This document shows positions 1 to 8,867 of a stretch of DNA of 64,000 bases, in pieces. How positions within the stretch are numbered: the stretch's first letter is position 1; each line of letters begins with the position of its first letter. The stretch spans positions 338,629 to 402,628 of the forward strand of contig CAKMZB010000002.1 of the NCBI GenBank assembly GCA_929200315.1, written 5' to 3'. The DNA is from an uncultured Alphaproteobacteria bacterium (GTDB lineage Bacteria; Pseudomonadota; Alphaproteobacteria; Rhizobiales; Rhizobiaceae). The notes below the pieces were generated by a model, which was not told the DNA's origin, did no database searches, and saw nothing but the letters and a program-made list of their open reading frames with translations. Both the position numbers and the translations under genes were made by a program.

Positions 1-265
1 AGAAGAGGACATGCGGCGCGCCTTCCGGGCCCTCGTGATGAGCCACGACCATTGGATGACCCGGCGTGTCGCGCAGGGATGAATCGAATCCCAGCGCAGC
101 CAATTGCTCCACCAGCACTTCACCCGCCTTACGGGTTTCCGCGTTGAAGGCGGGATCGGTGGAAATGCTCTTGATACGCAGAAGATCGAAAAGACGCTCC
201 AGCGAGGTTTCGATATTGGCATCTGCTGCGTTGAGGGCGGCATCGACGGCGGCGGAATTGGGCAT
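1..265 (-). CDS. M20 family metallopeptidase, N-terminal part (runs off the window)
   Basis: Reading from the ATG at 265 back to base 1 gives 88 residues with no stop: an N-terminal helix, then an LFDLLRIKSIST segment, then GHPMVVAHHEGP at the window edge. The 'L.rI.SiSt' opening and the spacing to a 'gHP.v.a.h' strand fit the M20/ArgE-DapE zinc peptidase family, in particular the dipeptidase branch. These cytoplasmic enzymes hydrolyse dipeptides or N-acyl amino acids using two metal ions. The metal-binding His and Asp residues lie beyond the edge, so neither activity nor substrate can be judged. The gene is divergent from polA, and a strong hairpin (320-359) lies in its presumed leader. The family call is fairly safe, the exact member is not. 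Confidence 0.75.
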   Translation of the reverse strand, partial: MPNSAAVDAALNAADANIETSLERLFDLLRIKSISTDPAFNAETRKAGEVLVEQLAALGFDSSLRDTPGHPMVVAHHEGPEGAPHVLF

Positions 266-319
266 GGGACAGGTCCGGATTTGCGTTTGGTGCAACCTTG
301 CCATGACGGCTGAAAATAG

Positions 320-359
320 AAACCCCACCGCGCAATGGAGAGATTGCAGGGTGGGGTTT
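320..359 (-). terminator. Strong hairpin upstream of the M20 gene (attenuator or end of a small RNA)
   Basis: AAACCCCACC (320-329) pairs perfectly with GGTGGGGTTT (350-359), and inside it GCAAT pairs with ATTGC. On the minus strand the stem is followed by TCTATTTTC, a weak U-rich tail. The plus strand has no T-run, so it would act on minus-strand transcripts. Its place between divergent genes means it either attenuates the M20 mRNA or ends a short independent RNA starting near 415. The rest of the 266-583 gap holds no coding sequence that I can see, only the polA leader. Confidence 0.5.
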
Positions 360-583
360 GCAGAGTGGCGCGCGCACCTGGAGGGGGATGGGGTGCGGGG
401 CCGGTTGCCGGCTCGTGTCCGGCTTAACCAACAGATGGGATCGGGCCCATGGCTGTTCAAGTTTTATCGCCAATGAAGTTTGCGTGATCCACCGCCCGTG
501 ACCCGGAGCGGTGGCTGTGGCAGATGATGGGTAGAGGAAACCGCGCGCGTTCTGCGCGCCGCAATCACAGGACCAGTGGCCCC

Positions 584-3493
584 ATGAAGTCAGGCGATCA
601 TCTGTTTCTCGTTGACGGGTCGGCCTATATTTTCCGCGCCTACCACGCCCTGCCGCCGCTCACCCGCAAGTCCGACGGGCTGCCCATTGGTGCCGTCTCC
701 GGCTTCTGCAACATGTTGTGGAAATTGATGCAGCAGGCCCGCGACACAGCCGCCGGTGTTGTACCGACGCATTTTGCGGTGATTTTCGACTATTCCTCCA
801 CAACATTTCGCAACGAGATCTACCCCGAATACAAAGCCAACCGCTCCGAGCCGCCGGATGATCTGCGCCCGCAATTTGCGCTGATCCGCCAGGCGACCCG
901 TGCCTTTGATGTGCCGTGTATCGAGACGGAAGGCTTTGAGGCCGATGATATCATCGCCACCTATGCGAGGCAGGCAACGGAGGTGGGGGCCGATACGACG
1001 ATCATTTCTTCCGACAAGGATCTGATGCAGCTCATCAATGACAATGTGGGCATGTATGACACGATGAAGGACGTGCTTGTTGATGCCGCCGGGGTGATGG
1101 CGAAATTCGGCGTTGCGCCGGAAAAGATGATCGATTTGCAGGCGCTGGCCGGCGATTCCACAGACAACATTCCAGGCGTACCTGGCATTGGGCCGAAGAC
1201 GGCGGCGCAGTTGCTGGACGAGTATGGTGATCTTGAAACGCTGTTGGAGCGAGCGGGGGAAATCAAGCAGAATAAGCGTCGCGAGAACCTCATCGAACAC
1301 GCTGATCTTGCGCGTATTTCCAAGGAACTGGTGACGCTGAAGGACAACGTTCCGCTGGAGATGGACCTCGACGCGCTGGCACTGACCCCACCCAACGGAC
1401 CGCGTTTGATTGCCTTTCTGAAGGGCCTCGAACTCAACTCCACCACCCGCCGCGTTGCCGCCGATACCGAGACGGATGCCTCAGCCATTGAACCTGATGA
1501 GGTGAAGGTCGACGGTTACGAGGTTCGTGGCCCCGACCTTGATCTGTCCCCGGGTGGAGAATCATCTGCTCAGAGGTCCGACGGAATGATGACGCCGCCG
1601 CAGCTTGCCGAGCAGCGGTTGATGGAAGCGGCGACCGCGCAGATCGACACGTCGATCTACGAGACCGTGCGCGACGTTGAGGCATTAGAGCGCTGGATTG
1701 CAGAGGCAATGGATCTCGGCCTCGTGGCCGTCGACACCGAAACCACCTCCCTCGACGCCATGCAGGCGGAGCTGGTCGGCCTTTCGTTGTCCACCGCTCC
1801 GGGCAAAGCCTGTTACATCCCGCTTGGCCACACCAAGGGCGAGGGCGATATGTTCGACGGGGTCGGTCTCGTGGAAGGGCAGATTGAATTCAACACCGCA
1901 ATCGGCCTGCTGAAACCCTTGCTCGAAGCGCCGGGCGTGATGAAGATTGCGCATAATCTGAAATATGATTGGTTGGTTCTTTCCCGCCACGGCATCCACG
2001 TTGCGCCTTACGATGACACGATGCTGCTCTCCTATGTGCTGGATGCGGGCCGCACGAAACACGGGCTGGACGCGCTGAGTACAGATCTTCTTGGCCATAC
2101 GCCGATCCCGTTCAAGGAGGTTGCTGGGTCCGGTAAATCCCTTGTCACCTTTGACCGCGTGGAGATCGACAAAGCCACCGCTTATGCGGCTGAAGATGCA
2201 GATGTGACGTTTCGGCTCCACCGCGCATTAAAGCCGCGTTTGGTGTCGGAGGGCATGGCAACTGTTTATGAGCGGCTGGAACGGCCTCTGGTGGATGTAA
2301 TCTGCCGTATGGAAGCGCGTGGGATAGCCGTTGACCGGCAAATCCTGTCACGCCTGTCTGGCGAGCTGGCGCAGAAGGCTGCCGGACTTGAGGATGAGAT
2401 TCAGGAACTGGCGGGAACGAAATTCAACCTCGCCTCACCGCGCCAGCTTGGTGAAATTCTCTTCGACCAGATGGGTCTGCCCGGCGGCAAGAAGACGAAA
2501 TCGGGGCAATATTCCACCACTGCGCAGGTGCTGGAAGATCTCGCCGCCGATGGCCATGAATTGCCGCGGCTCATTGTCGATTGGCGTCAGCTCACCAAGC
2601 TGAAATCCACCTATACCGATGCGCTGCCAACCTTCATCAACCCTCAAACCAAGCGCGTTCACACGTCCTTCTCGCTGGCCTCTACAACAACAGGCCGACT
2701 CTCTTCGTCCGACCCGAACGTGCAGAATATCCCCGTGCGCACCGAGGCGGGGCGGAAAATCCGCACCGCCTTTGTGGCGCAGGAGGGGAACAAACTGCTT
2801 TCTGCCGATTACAGTCAGATTGAGCTGCGAGTCCTCGCCCATGTCGCCGACATTCCGCAACTCAAACAGGCTTTCGCTGATGGTATCGACATTCATGCCA
2901 TGACGGCGAGTGAGATGTTTGGTGTGCCGGTTGAAGGGATGGACCCGTCGGTGCGCCGTCAGGCGAAGGCCATCAACTTTGGCATCATCTACGGCATCTC
3001 CGCCTTTGGCCTGGCCAACAATCTCGGCATTGGGCGCAGTGAAGCGAGCGACTACATAAAAATGTATTTTGAACGCTTTCCCGGCATCCGCGATTATATG
3101 GATTCGACGAAAGCCTATGCTCGTGAACACGGTTATGTGGAGACGATTTTTGGCCGCCGTGCGCATTATCCGGAGATCCGCTCGTCAAACCCCTCTATGC
3201 GCGCTTTCAACGAGCGCGCGGCAATCAATGCGCCGATCCAGGGGTCAGCGGCAGACATCATCCGACGCGCCATGGTGCGGATGGAGGATGCGCTTGCCGA
3301 AGCCGGGTCATCGGCACAAATGCTGCTTCAGGTCCACGATGAATTGATCTTTGAACTGCCCGAAGGCGAGGTCGAATCCACCATTCCTGTCGTGACCTCG
3401 GTGATGGAAAATGCAGCTATGCCGGCGCTTGATCTTGCGGTACCGTTGCAGGTGGATGCTCGAGCTGCGGACAATTGGGACGAGGCGCACTGA
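584..3493 (+). CDS. polA: DNA polymerase I
   Basis: This is a full-length family A polymerase of 969 residues for repair and Okazaki-fragment processing. The N-terminal 5'-3' exonuclease/FEN domain starts with LFLVDGSAYIFRAYHALPPL. A 3'-5' proofreading domain retains its acidic residues (VDTETTSLD near 383, HNLKYDWL, and AAEDADVT), so it should be active. The polymerase domain carries motif A (DYSQIELR, about 740), motif B (RRQAKAINFGIIYG, about 790) and motif C (QVHDELIFE, about 916). An in-frame ATG exists at 524, but the extra 20 residues are Arg-rich and unlike the family, so 584 is preferred. The stop overlaps the start of the cupin gene (TGATG). Confidence 0.97.
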   Translation: MKSGDHLFLVDGSAYIFRAYHALPPLTRKSDGLPIGAVSGFCNMLWKLMQQARDTAAGVVPTHFAVIFDYSSTTFRNEIYPEYKANRSEPPDDLRPQFALIRQATRAFDVPCIETEGFEADDIIATYARQATEVGADTTIISSDKDLMQLINDNVGMYDTMKDVLVDAAGVMAKFGVAPEKMIDLQALAGDSTDNIPGVPGIGPKTAAQLLDEYGDLETLLERAGEIKQNKRRENLIEHADLARISKELVTLKDNVPLEMDLDALALTPPNGPRLIAFLKGLELNSTTRRVAADTETDASAIEPDEVKVDGYEVRGPDLDLSPGGESSAQRSDGMMTPPQLAEQRLMEAATAQIDTSIYETVRDVEALERWIAEAMDLGLVAVDTETTSLDAMQAELVGLSLSTAPGKACYIPLGHTKGEGDMFDGVGLVEGQIEFNTAIGLLKPLLEAPGVMKIAHNLKYDWLVLSRHGIHVAPYDDTMLLSYVLDAGRTKHGLDALSTDLLGHTPIPFKEVAGSGKSLVTFDRVEIDKATAYAAEDADVTFRLHRALKPRLVSEGMATVYERLERPLVDVICRMEARGIAVDRQILSRLSGELAQKAAGLEDEIQELAGTKFNLASPRQLGEILFDQMGLPGGKKTKSGQYSTTAQVLEDLAADGHELPRLIVDWRQLTKLKSTYTDALPTFINPQTKRVHTSFSLASTTTGRLSSSDPNVQNIPVRTEAGRKIRTAFVAQEGNKLLSADYSQIELRVLAHVADIPQLKQAFADGIDIHAMTASEMFGVPVEGMDPSVRRQAKAINFGIIYGISAFGLANNLGIGRSEASDYIKMYFERFPGIRDYMDSTKAYAREHGYVETIFGRRAHYPEIRSSNPSMRAFNERAAINAPIQGSAADIIRRAMVRMEDALAEAGSSAQMLLQVHDELIFELPEGEVESTIPVVTSVMENAAMPALDLAVPLQVDARAADNWDEAH

Positions 3494-3951
3494 TGAAGCC
3501 ACTTAAAGCTACCGATGTTGAAACACTGGCGAAGAATTCCACCTATCCCGAACCCTTCGCCAGCCGCATGTTAGGTCGGGTGAAGCGGAAATTGGGGGAC
3601 GCCTTTGGCCTCAGTAATTTCGGCGTGAATCTAACAACAATCGCGCCCGGTGGGGAATCTGCTCTCATGCATGTCCACACGGTACAGGATGAATTCATCT
3701 ATGTTCTGGAGGGTGTCGCGACACTTGTTTTGGAAAGCGGCGAGCATGAAATGCGCGCCGGTGATTGCATGGGCTTTCCCGCCAACGGCGAGGCACATCA
3801 GATCGCCAACCGTTCCGACGCACCGATGACTTACCTTGAGATTGGTGACCGTTTGCCAGGAGATTCAGGTTCTTACCCGCGCGACGATCTGGCGGTGATC
3901 GCAACTGAGGGCGAATGGGTCTACACCCGCAAAGACGGGACGTCGTATTAA
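3493..3951 (+). CDS. Cupin domain protein
   Basis: A 152-residue single-domain cupin. Motif 1 is recognisable (HVHTVQDEFIYVLEGVATL, with His-x-His and Glu as metal ligands), followed by motif 2 (GDCMGFPANGEAHQIANRS, with the third His). This pattern predicts a small metal-binding beta-barrel of the kind annotated 'cupin domain-containing protein'. The substrate cannot be inferred. The ATG overlaps the polA stop by one base, so it is translationally coupled to polA, although no functional link between the two is known to me. The C-terminus (EGEWVYTRKDGTSY) is conserved-looking. It converges on pdeM with an 18-bp gap and no hairpin. Confidence 0.85.
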   Translation: MKPLKATDVETLAKNSTYPEPFASRMLGRVKRKLGDAFGLSNFGVNLTTIAPGGESALMHVHTVQDEFIYVLEGVATLVLESGEHEMRAGDCMGFPANGEAHQIANRSDAPMTYLEIGDRLPGDSGSYPRDDLAVIATEGEWVYTRKDGTSY

Positions 3952-3969
3952 GTAAGAGGCGCCGGTGCG

Positions 3970-4770
3970 TCAGCGCAGATCTTTGCCCGAGATCCGGTAG
4001 ACCTGCCCCTCCCCCCGCATCAGCGCGTGGAAAGTACGGCCATCGAAGAGGCCATCAAAGGCGGGATGGAAGACGTCCAGCCCGCCCGTATACGCGCCGA
4101 AGGAGGGTAGGATCATCCGGTGCCGGGAGACAGCAAAACAGGAGCGTCTTACCGCCTTCCCTCTGCGCACAACGGTGGCGCAGGGGTGTAGGTGTCCGGC
4201 GATTTCTCCCGCTTCCGGGTCTACCTGTGGCTCATGTCGGAGGATCAGGCCGCCCTCACGCATTTCGCTCAGCCCTTCGCCACCCAATCCGGCTGGCGGA
4301 GCGGGGTCGTGGTTGCCGGTGATCCAGACCCAATCCCGCCCGTGCATCAGGGAGAGTAACGTCTCACGATCTTCGGTGGAGAGGCGCATTGCCGCTTGGC
4401 TGTCGTGAAAGGAATCCCCCAGCGCCACGACTCGCCTTGGCTGCCAGCGGGCAAGCACTGCGGCGAGCCGCTGTAATGTAATACCTGTGTCATAGGGCGG
4501 CAGAAGCTGGCCACGTCTTGCAAAAGACGAGCCCTTCTCAAAATGCAGATCAGCGACCAGCAGTGTCTCGGTCGCCGGCCAATAGGCGATCCCATCGGCA
4601 TCCGCCACCAGTTCCACGCCATTGACGGCATGAATGCAGGTTCCGGCAAAATCGCCGAATTGCGCAATGTTAACCGGCCCGGATGTCCGGCGCGCGACAG
4701 CGTCCATGATGCTGGTTTCGTCCGAATCACTCACTGCGCTTTTGTACACTTCGTAGGCGGTGCCGGTCAT
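3970..4770 (-). CDS. pdeM: Ligase-associated DNA damage response endonuclease PdeM
   Basis: A 266-residue metallophosphoesterase with the calcineurin-like metal motifs in order: VADLHFEKG, LGDSFHD, TGNHDP and GHLHP. The LHFEKGSSFARRG run is typical of PdeM, the phosphoesterase encoded beside Lhr-type helicases and, in many bacteria, an ATP-dependent DNA ligase. The ATG overlaps the lhr stop by one base (TGATG on the minus strand), which supports this start and a lhr-pdeM operon. An internal ATG at 4707 would give a length closer to some relatives. The ligase and exonuclease that often complete the cluster are not in the window. The specific role in repair is known only by association. Confidence 0.9.
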   Translation of the reverse strand: MTGTAYEVYKSAVSDSDETSIMDAVARRTSGPVNIAQFGDFAGTCIHAVNGVELVADADGIAYWPATETLLVADLHFEKGSSFARRGQLLPPYDTGITLQRLAAVLARWQPRRVVALGDSFHDSQAAMRLSTEDRETLLSLMHGRDWVWITGNHDPAPPAGLGGEGLSEMREGGLILRHEPQVDPEAGEIAGHLHPCATVVRRGKAVRRSCFAVSRHRMILPSFGAYTGGLDVFHPAFDGLFDGRTFHALMRGEGQVYRISGKDLR

Positions 4771-7328
4771 CAGCCAGATTGAACATCCATCGCTTCGGCA
4801 ATGAGGTTCTCCGCCGAGTCCGCCAGCAGGCTTTCCGATGCTCCCCCATTTACGCGCTCAATGCCCTTTTCCAGCATGATCGGCACTGCCATGGGTGAGA
4901 GGCGGTCGAGATGCTGGTGGATGATGTTGCCTTTGGCACGGGCGAGGAGATCGCCAACGCGGCGCACGTCCAGCAGACCTGTTGCCGCATCCTCGCGGGT
5001 GGCCTGCATGAGAATGTGATCCGGCTCGTATTCGCGCAGCACATCATAAATGAGGTCGGATGATTGGGTCATTTGCCGCCCGCTTTTTGACTTGCCCGGC
5101 TGATTCTTCTCGATTAGCCCAGCGATCAACGCACATTGGCGGAAGGTGCGTTTCAGCATCATGGAATCGGCTAACCACACTTCCAGATCATCGCCGAGCA
5201 TGTCTTCGTCATAGAGGTCATCGAGGTTGAGAGAGCCGTTGGCGATCATCGCTCCCATATCTTCCAGTCCCCAGATGGCAACAACATAGTCGGTGGCGAC
5301 GAAGCCTGTGGGCTTGGCGCCCGCGCGTTCCAGCCGCTTGGTCATCAGCATGGCGAGCGTCTGGTGAGCGAGTTGGCCCTCGAAGGAATAGGTGATGAGG
5401 TAATGCTTGTTGGCGCGGGGGAAAGTTTCCACCAGCACCTCATGAGGCTTCGGGATGACAGAGCGCTGGGCCTGGATGCGCAGCCAATCCGACACCTGGA
5501 AGGGTAACGCATTCCAGAGTTTGGGATCGGAAATCATCCTGCGCACATGTTGCGCAAGATAGGTGGAGAGCGGAAATTTTGAGCCGCCGTACATCGGCAC
5601 TTTGGGGTTCTCGTCGAAGGTGCGTGTGACAATGGCCTCGTTGTCTATGAACCCCTCAAGGCGCACGATCTCACCGGAGAAGAGGAAGGTGTCGCCGGGT
5701 TCCAGCTTGGCGAGGAAATATTCATCAAGCGATCCCAGCACCCGCCCGCCGCGAATGGCGGGAAGCTTTCCGTTCTTTCGACCCTGCTTGACGAGACGGA
5801 TTCTCAACGCCGGAATCTCATAGATCGTGCCGCTGTTCATCCGGTATTGCTGGGCAAAGCGAGGATGAGTCAGCCGCCATGTACCATCTTCCGTGCGGCG
5901 GATTTTTGCGTAGCGCTCATAGGCTTTCAGCGCATAGCCACCGGTGGCGACAAACTGGATGCAGCGCTCAAATGTGTCCCAATCGAGTTCGGCGTAAGGG
6001 GCTGCGGAGATGATCTCGCTGTAGAGGTCATCTTCTTGGAACGGTGCTGCGACGGTCATGCCCAAAATGTGCTGGCAGAGCACGTCCAGAGCGCCGGATC
6101 TTAAGGCGGGGGTGTCCTGATCGCCGAGATAATTGGCATCCAGCGCGGCCTTGCATTCCAGTACCTCGAAGCGGTTTGCGGGGACGAGAATGGCCTTGGA
6201 TGGTTCATCCATACGGTGGTTGGAGCGCCCGATGCGCTGCGCCAAGCGGCTCGCTCCTTTTGGCGCGCCGAGATGGACGACGAGGTCGACATCCCCCCAG
6301 TCGATGCCGAGATCAAGTGTGGAGGTGGCGACGACAGCGCGCAGCCGGTTTTCGCTCATCGCCGCTTCCACCTTGCGGCGTTGGGCAACTTCAAGCGACC
6401 CGTGGTGAAGAGCGATGGGCAGATTGTCATCGTTGATCTGCCACAGATATTGAAACAGGAATTCAGCCTGGCTGCGGGTGTTGACGAAGAGCAGGCTCGT
6501 ACGGTGCTCTTTGATGAGATCATAGACTTCGTGTGCTGCATGGCGGCCGGAATGGCCGGACCAGGGGAGCCGTTCTTTGGAATCGAGAATGGTGATGTTT
6601 GGCTTGGCCCCGCCGACCACCTGGACGAGGCGGGCGGCGTTATCTGTTCGCAGATCGCCGCGGTTTTGCGGCACGAGCCATTGTTGCAGTTCCAGCGGGT
6701 TGGAGACCGTAGCCGACAGGCCAATCGTCTGAAGGTCCGGGCGTAATTTCCAAAGGCGGGCAAGACCAAGTGACAGAAGATGCCCGCGTTTGTTGGTGAC
6801 GAGAGAATGTAGCTCGTCAAAAATGACGAATTGCAAATCGGCGAAGAAGCGCTCTGCGTCCGGCATGGCCAGAAGCAAAGCGAGCTGCTCCGGCGTAGTC
6901 ATGAGCAGGTCAGGTGGCTTCAATTTTTGCCGCTGGCGGCGGTTTTGCGGCGTGTCGCCGGTGCGGGTTTCTACACTGATCGGCAGGTTCATTTCTGCGA
7001 TAGGAGCTTCAACATTTCGCTTCACGTCGGTGGCCAGCGCCTTGAGCGGTGAGATGTAAAGGCCAAAAGTGCCGCGATGGGCCTCCCCCGGCTTGCGCTT
7101 GGGGCGCTTTGAGAGAGCTGTGAGGGCTGGCAGAAAACCAGCGAGCGTCTTGCCCGCGCCGGTGGGGGCAATCAAAAGCGCACTTTCGCCACGCCTGGCG
7201 ACCTCCATCAGCGCGATTTGGTGCGGACGGGGTTGCCAACCTTTCTCATCAAACCAGTCCACGAAGGGTGGCGGAAGCAAGTTCCCGGCCTCATTCAATT
7301 GCAGGTCGGAGATGGTTTCCACTTTCAT
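4770..7328 (-). CDS. lhr: Ligase-associated DNA damage response DEXH-box helicase (Lhr family)
   Basis: An 852-residue superfamily 2 helicase. Two RecA-like domains are visible: Walker A APTGAGKTLAGFLPAL, a FDELHSL box (DExH), SATVSNP as motif III, and QRIGRSNHRMDEPSKAI as motif VI. A long C-terminal part without motifs matches the winged-helix and Lhr-core regions. The family unwinds 3'-tailed or branched DNA and is linked to repair. ATG 7328 places the family start (MKVETISDL) just before the first domain. A further in-frame ATG lies at 7370. The gene is divergent from the RNase T2 gene, only 48 bp away, so the two promoters must be packed together or overlap the coding ends. Confidence 0.92.
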   Translation of the reverse strand: MKVETISDLQLNEAGNLLPPPFVDWFDEKGWQPRPHQIALMEVARRGESALLIAPTGAGKTLAGFLPALTALSKRPKRKPGEAHRGTFGLYISPLKALATDVKRNVEAPIAEMNLPISVETRTGDTPQNRRQRQKLKPPDLLMTTPEQLALLLAMPDAERFFADLQFVIFDELHSLVTNKRGHLLSLGLARLWKLRPDLQTIGLSATVSNPLELQQWLVPQNRGDLRTDNAARLVQVVGGAKPNITILDSKERLPWSGHSGRHAAHEVYDLIKEHRTSLLFVNTRSQAEFLFQYLWQINDDNLPIALHHGSLEVAQRRKVEAAMSENRLRAVVATSTLDLGIDWGDVDLVVHLGAPKGASRLAQRIGRSNHRMDEPSKAILVPANRFEVLECKAALDANYLGDQDTPALRSGALDVLCQHILGMTVAAPFQEDDLYSEIISAAPYAELDWDTFERCIQFVATGGYALKAYERYAKIRRTEDGTWRLTHPRFAQQYRMNSGTIYEIPALRIRLVKQGRKNGKLPAIRGGRVLGSLDEYFLAKLEPGDTFLFSGEIVRLEGFIDNEAIVTRTFDENPKVPMYGGSKFPLSTYLAQHVRRMISDPKLWNALPFQVSDWLRIQAQRSVIPKPHEVLVETFPRANKHYLITYSFEGQLAHQTLAMLMTKRLERAGAKPTGFVATDYVVAIWGLEDMGAMIANGSLNLDDLYDEDMLGDDLEVWLADSMMLKRTFRQCALIAGLIEKNQPGKSKSGRQMTQSSDLIYDVLREYEPDHILMQATREDAATGLLDVRRVGDLLARAKGNIIHQHLDRLSPMAVPIMLEKGIERVNGGASESLLADSAENLIAEAMDVQSG

Positions 7329-7376
7329 GGAAGTATCTTTACGATCATTGAAACCGACCCGTCGATACATTGGTCC

Positions 7377-8090
7377 ATGCCGATCAAACGCTTTTCCATC
7401 GCCCTTGTTGCCTGTCTTGCGTTGACCTTTCCTGTGCAAGCCTTTGATGGGCCGATGATGCTGGCGCTGTCATGGCAGCCGGCCTTTTGCGAAACACGTC
7501 CCTCGGTGCCGGAATGTTCCAGCCAGCGCGCCGGGCGGTTTGATACGCAGAACCTGGTTTTGCACGGGCTTTGGCCCGGCCCGCGAGGAGTGGAATATTG
7601 CGGCGTGGATCGGCGCATCGAGCGGCTTGACCGCAACGGGCGCTGGGAGCGTTTGCCTGGCCTTGGCCTGCCCCGGGATTTGCAGCGCCAGCTTTATGAC
7701 GAGATGCCGGGCGTTCAGTCGGCACTTCACCGGCACGAGTGGGTGAAACACGGAACCTGTTACGGCGGGGATGCCGAAACTTATTTCCGTCATTCGCTGG
7801 CGATGCTGGAGGAAGTGAACACATCAAGCCTCGGCGCATTGCTGCGCCGTTCGGTCGGTCGCAACGTCACGCTGCGCGCAATCCAGGATGCGGCGGAGCG
7901 GGATTTCGGGCGCGGCGCGGGGGAGCGTGTTTCGCTTAAATGCGTGCGCGACGGCGGTCGGGAACTGATCCGCGAAGTGCGGTTCAGCCTGCGCGGTCCT
8001 TACCGCACTCTACCCATCATGTTGTCTCGTGGCCGCCCGGCGCGGAGCGGTTGCGATGGTGGGATCATTGATCCGGCTGGGCTTCAGTAG
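7377..8090 (+). CDS. Secreted ribonuclease T2 family protein
   Basis: A 237-residue protein with a clear signal peptide (MPIKRFSIALVACLALTFPVQA, cut after AQA-like VQA). Both catalytic segments of RNase T2 are present: CAS-1 as LVLHGLWPGPR (catalytic His) and CAS-2 as HEWVKHGTCY (Glu, Lys, His). Several Cys residues are placed for disulphides, consistent with a periplasmic location like E. coli RNase I. It would cleave single-stranded RNA to 2',3'-cyclic phosphates. The ATG is 48 bp from the lhr start. Its last 7 bp overlap the end of the convergent EI24 gene. Confidence 0.9.
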   Translation: MPIKRFSIALVACLALTFPVQAFDGPMMLALSWQPAFCETRPSVPECSSQRAGRFDTQNLVLHGLWPGPRGVEYCGVDRRIERLDRNGRWERLPGLGLPRDLQRQLYDEMPGVQSALHRHEWVKHGTCYGGDAETYFRHSLAMLEEVNTSSLGALLRRSVGRNVTLRAIQDAAERDFGRGAGERVSLKCVRDGGRELIREVRFSLRGPYRTLPIMLSRGRPARSGCDGGIIDPAGLQ

Positions 8091-8761
8091 GTCTGCGAGG
8101 TGATGGCCTTGTGCAGATGCACCATTAATCCCGCGGCAAAGAGCGGGACGAGAAGGTTAAGGATCGGCACAGCAAGCAGCCCTGCAATCAGCAGTCCGGC
8201 AATGAAGATCGTCGTCGCGTGGCGCTTACGAAGAGCGTCCGCCTCTTCTTCGGTGCCGTGGCGCATAGCGGCGAACTGAAAATACTCCCGTCCCAGCAGA
8301 TAGCCGTTGGCGAGGAAGAAGATCACAACACCAAGGCCGAAAAAGAGCATCAGGATCAGTGCCAGGATGTTCACCCCGAGCACTAGAGCCAGAAATCGCA
8401 CTGACATCAGCGTTGAGCCGATGATCGGCAACGCCTTTCCCGGCAGGTCGGCGGGGTAGTGGGTCTCTTCCACGACCTCGGCAACCTCATCGAGAAAAAT
8501 ACCGGCAAAAACCGTCATCACAGGCGCAATGAGGAAGCCCATCGCAACGAAGACCCCCGCGCCCAGAACAAAGGCTATTGCCGTCGAAAGCCAGGGCCAT
8601 GGGCCCAGGAACGGTAGCAGGAAAGTGGAAACAAGTGCTTCAAGTGCGAAAGACAGCCCGATGAAGAGCGCAATCGTTAGCCCAAGCGACTTCCACAACA
8701 CTGCGCGAAAAGGCGCGCTGAAGAGTTGCGTGGCAGTGGTGATGGCGGCGTTGGCGATCAT
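8084..8761 (-). CDS. EI24 / CysZ-like integral membrane protein
   Basis: A 225-residue hydrophobic protein with about five membrane spans (around residues 20-45, 55-85, 115-145, 150-170 and 185-215). The GREYFQFAAMRH stretch and the C-terminal PILNLLVPLFAAGLMVHL are typical of the EI24 domain family, which includes the sulfate transporter CysZ. Alphaproteobacterial members are often annotated as sulfate transporter family, but function has not been shown for this branch. The ATG at 8761 has a good AAGGAG site eight bases upstream, so I choose it over the longer frame from 8809. It is divergent from adenosine kinase. Confidence 0.8.
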   Translation of the reverse strand: MIANAAITTATQLFSAPFRAVLWKSLGLTIALFIGLSFALEALVSTFLLPFLGPWPWLSTAIAFVLGAGVFVAMGFLIAPVMTVFAGIFLDEVAEVVEETHYPADLPGKALPIIGSTLMSVRFLALVLGVNILALILMLFFGLGVVIFFLANGYLLGREYFQFAAMRHGTEEEADALRKRHATTIFIAGLLIAGLLAVPILNLLVPLFAAGLMVHLHKAITSQTY

Positions 8762-8867
8762 AAGAACCCTCTCCTTGCCTGCAGCAGATGGGAGGTTGAC
8801 CCTTCCCATTCAAGCCGCGTGCCGCTAGGCGAACGGTTGATTGTTCTAAGACCGGCCCTGCACCATC

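Noticed and set aside
590-1300. Long minus-strand frame opposite polA
   Set aside because: It is opposite a clear polA domain; long antisense frames are expected in G+C-rich codon-biased genes, and the peptide shows no motif. The same applies to the long antisense frames in mutS, the cyclase and gcvP.
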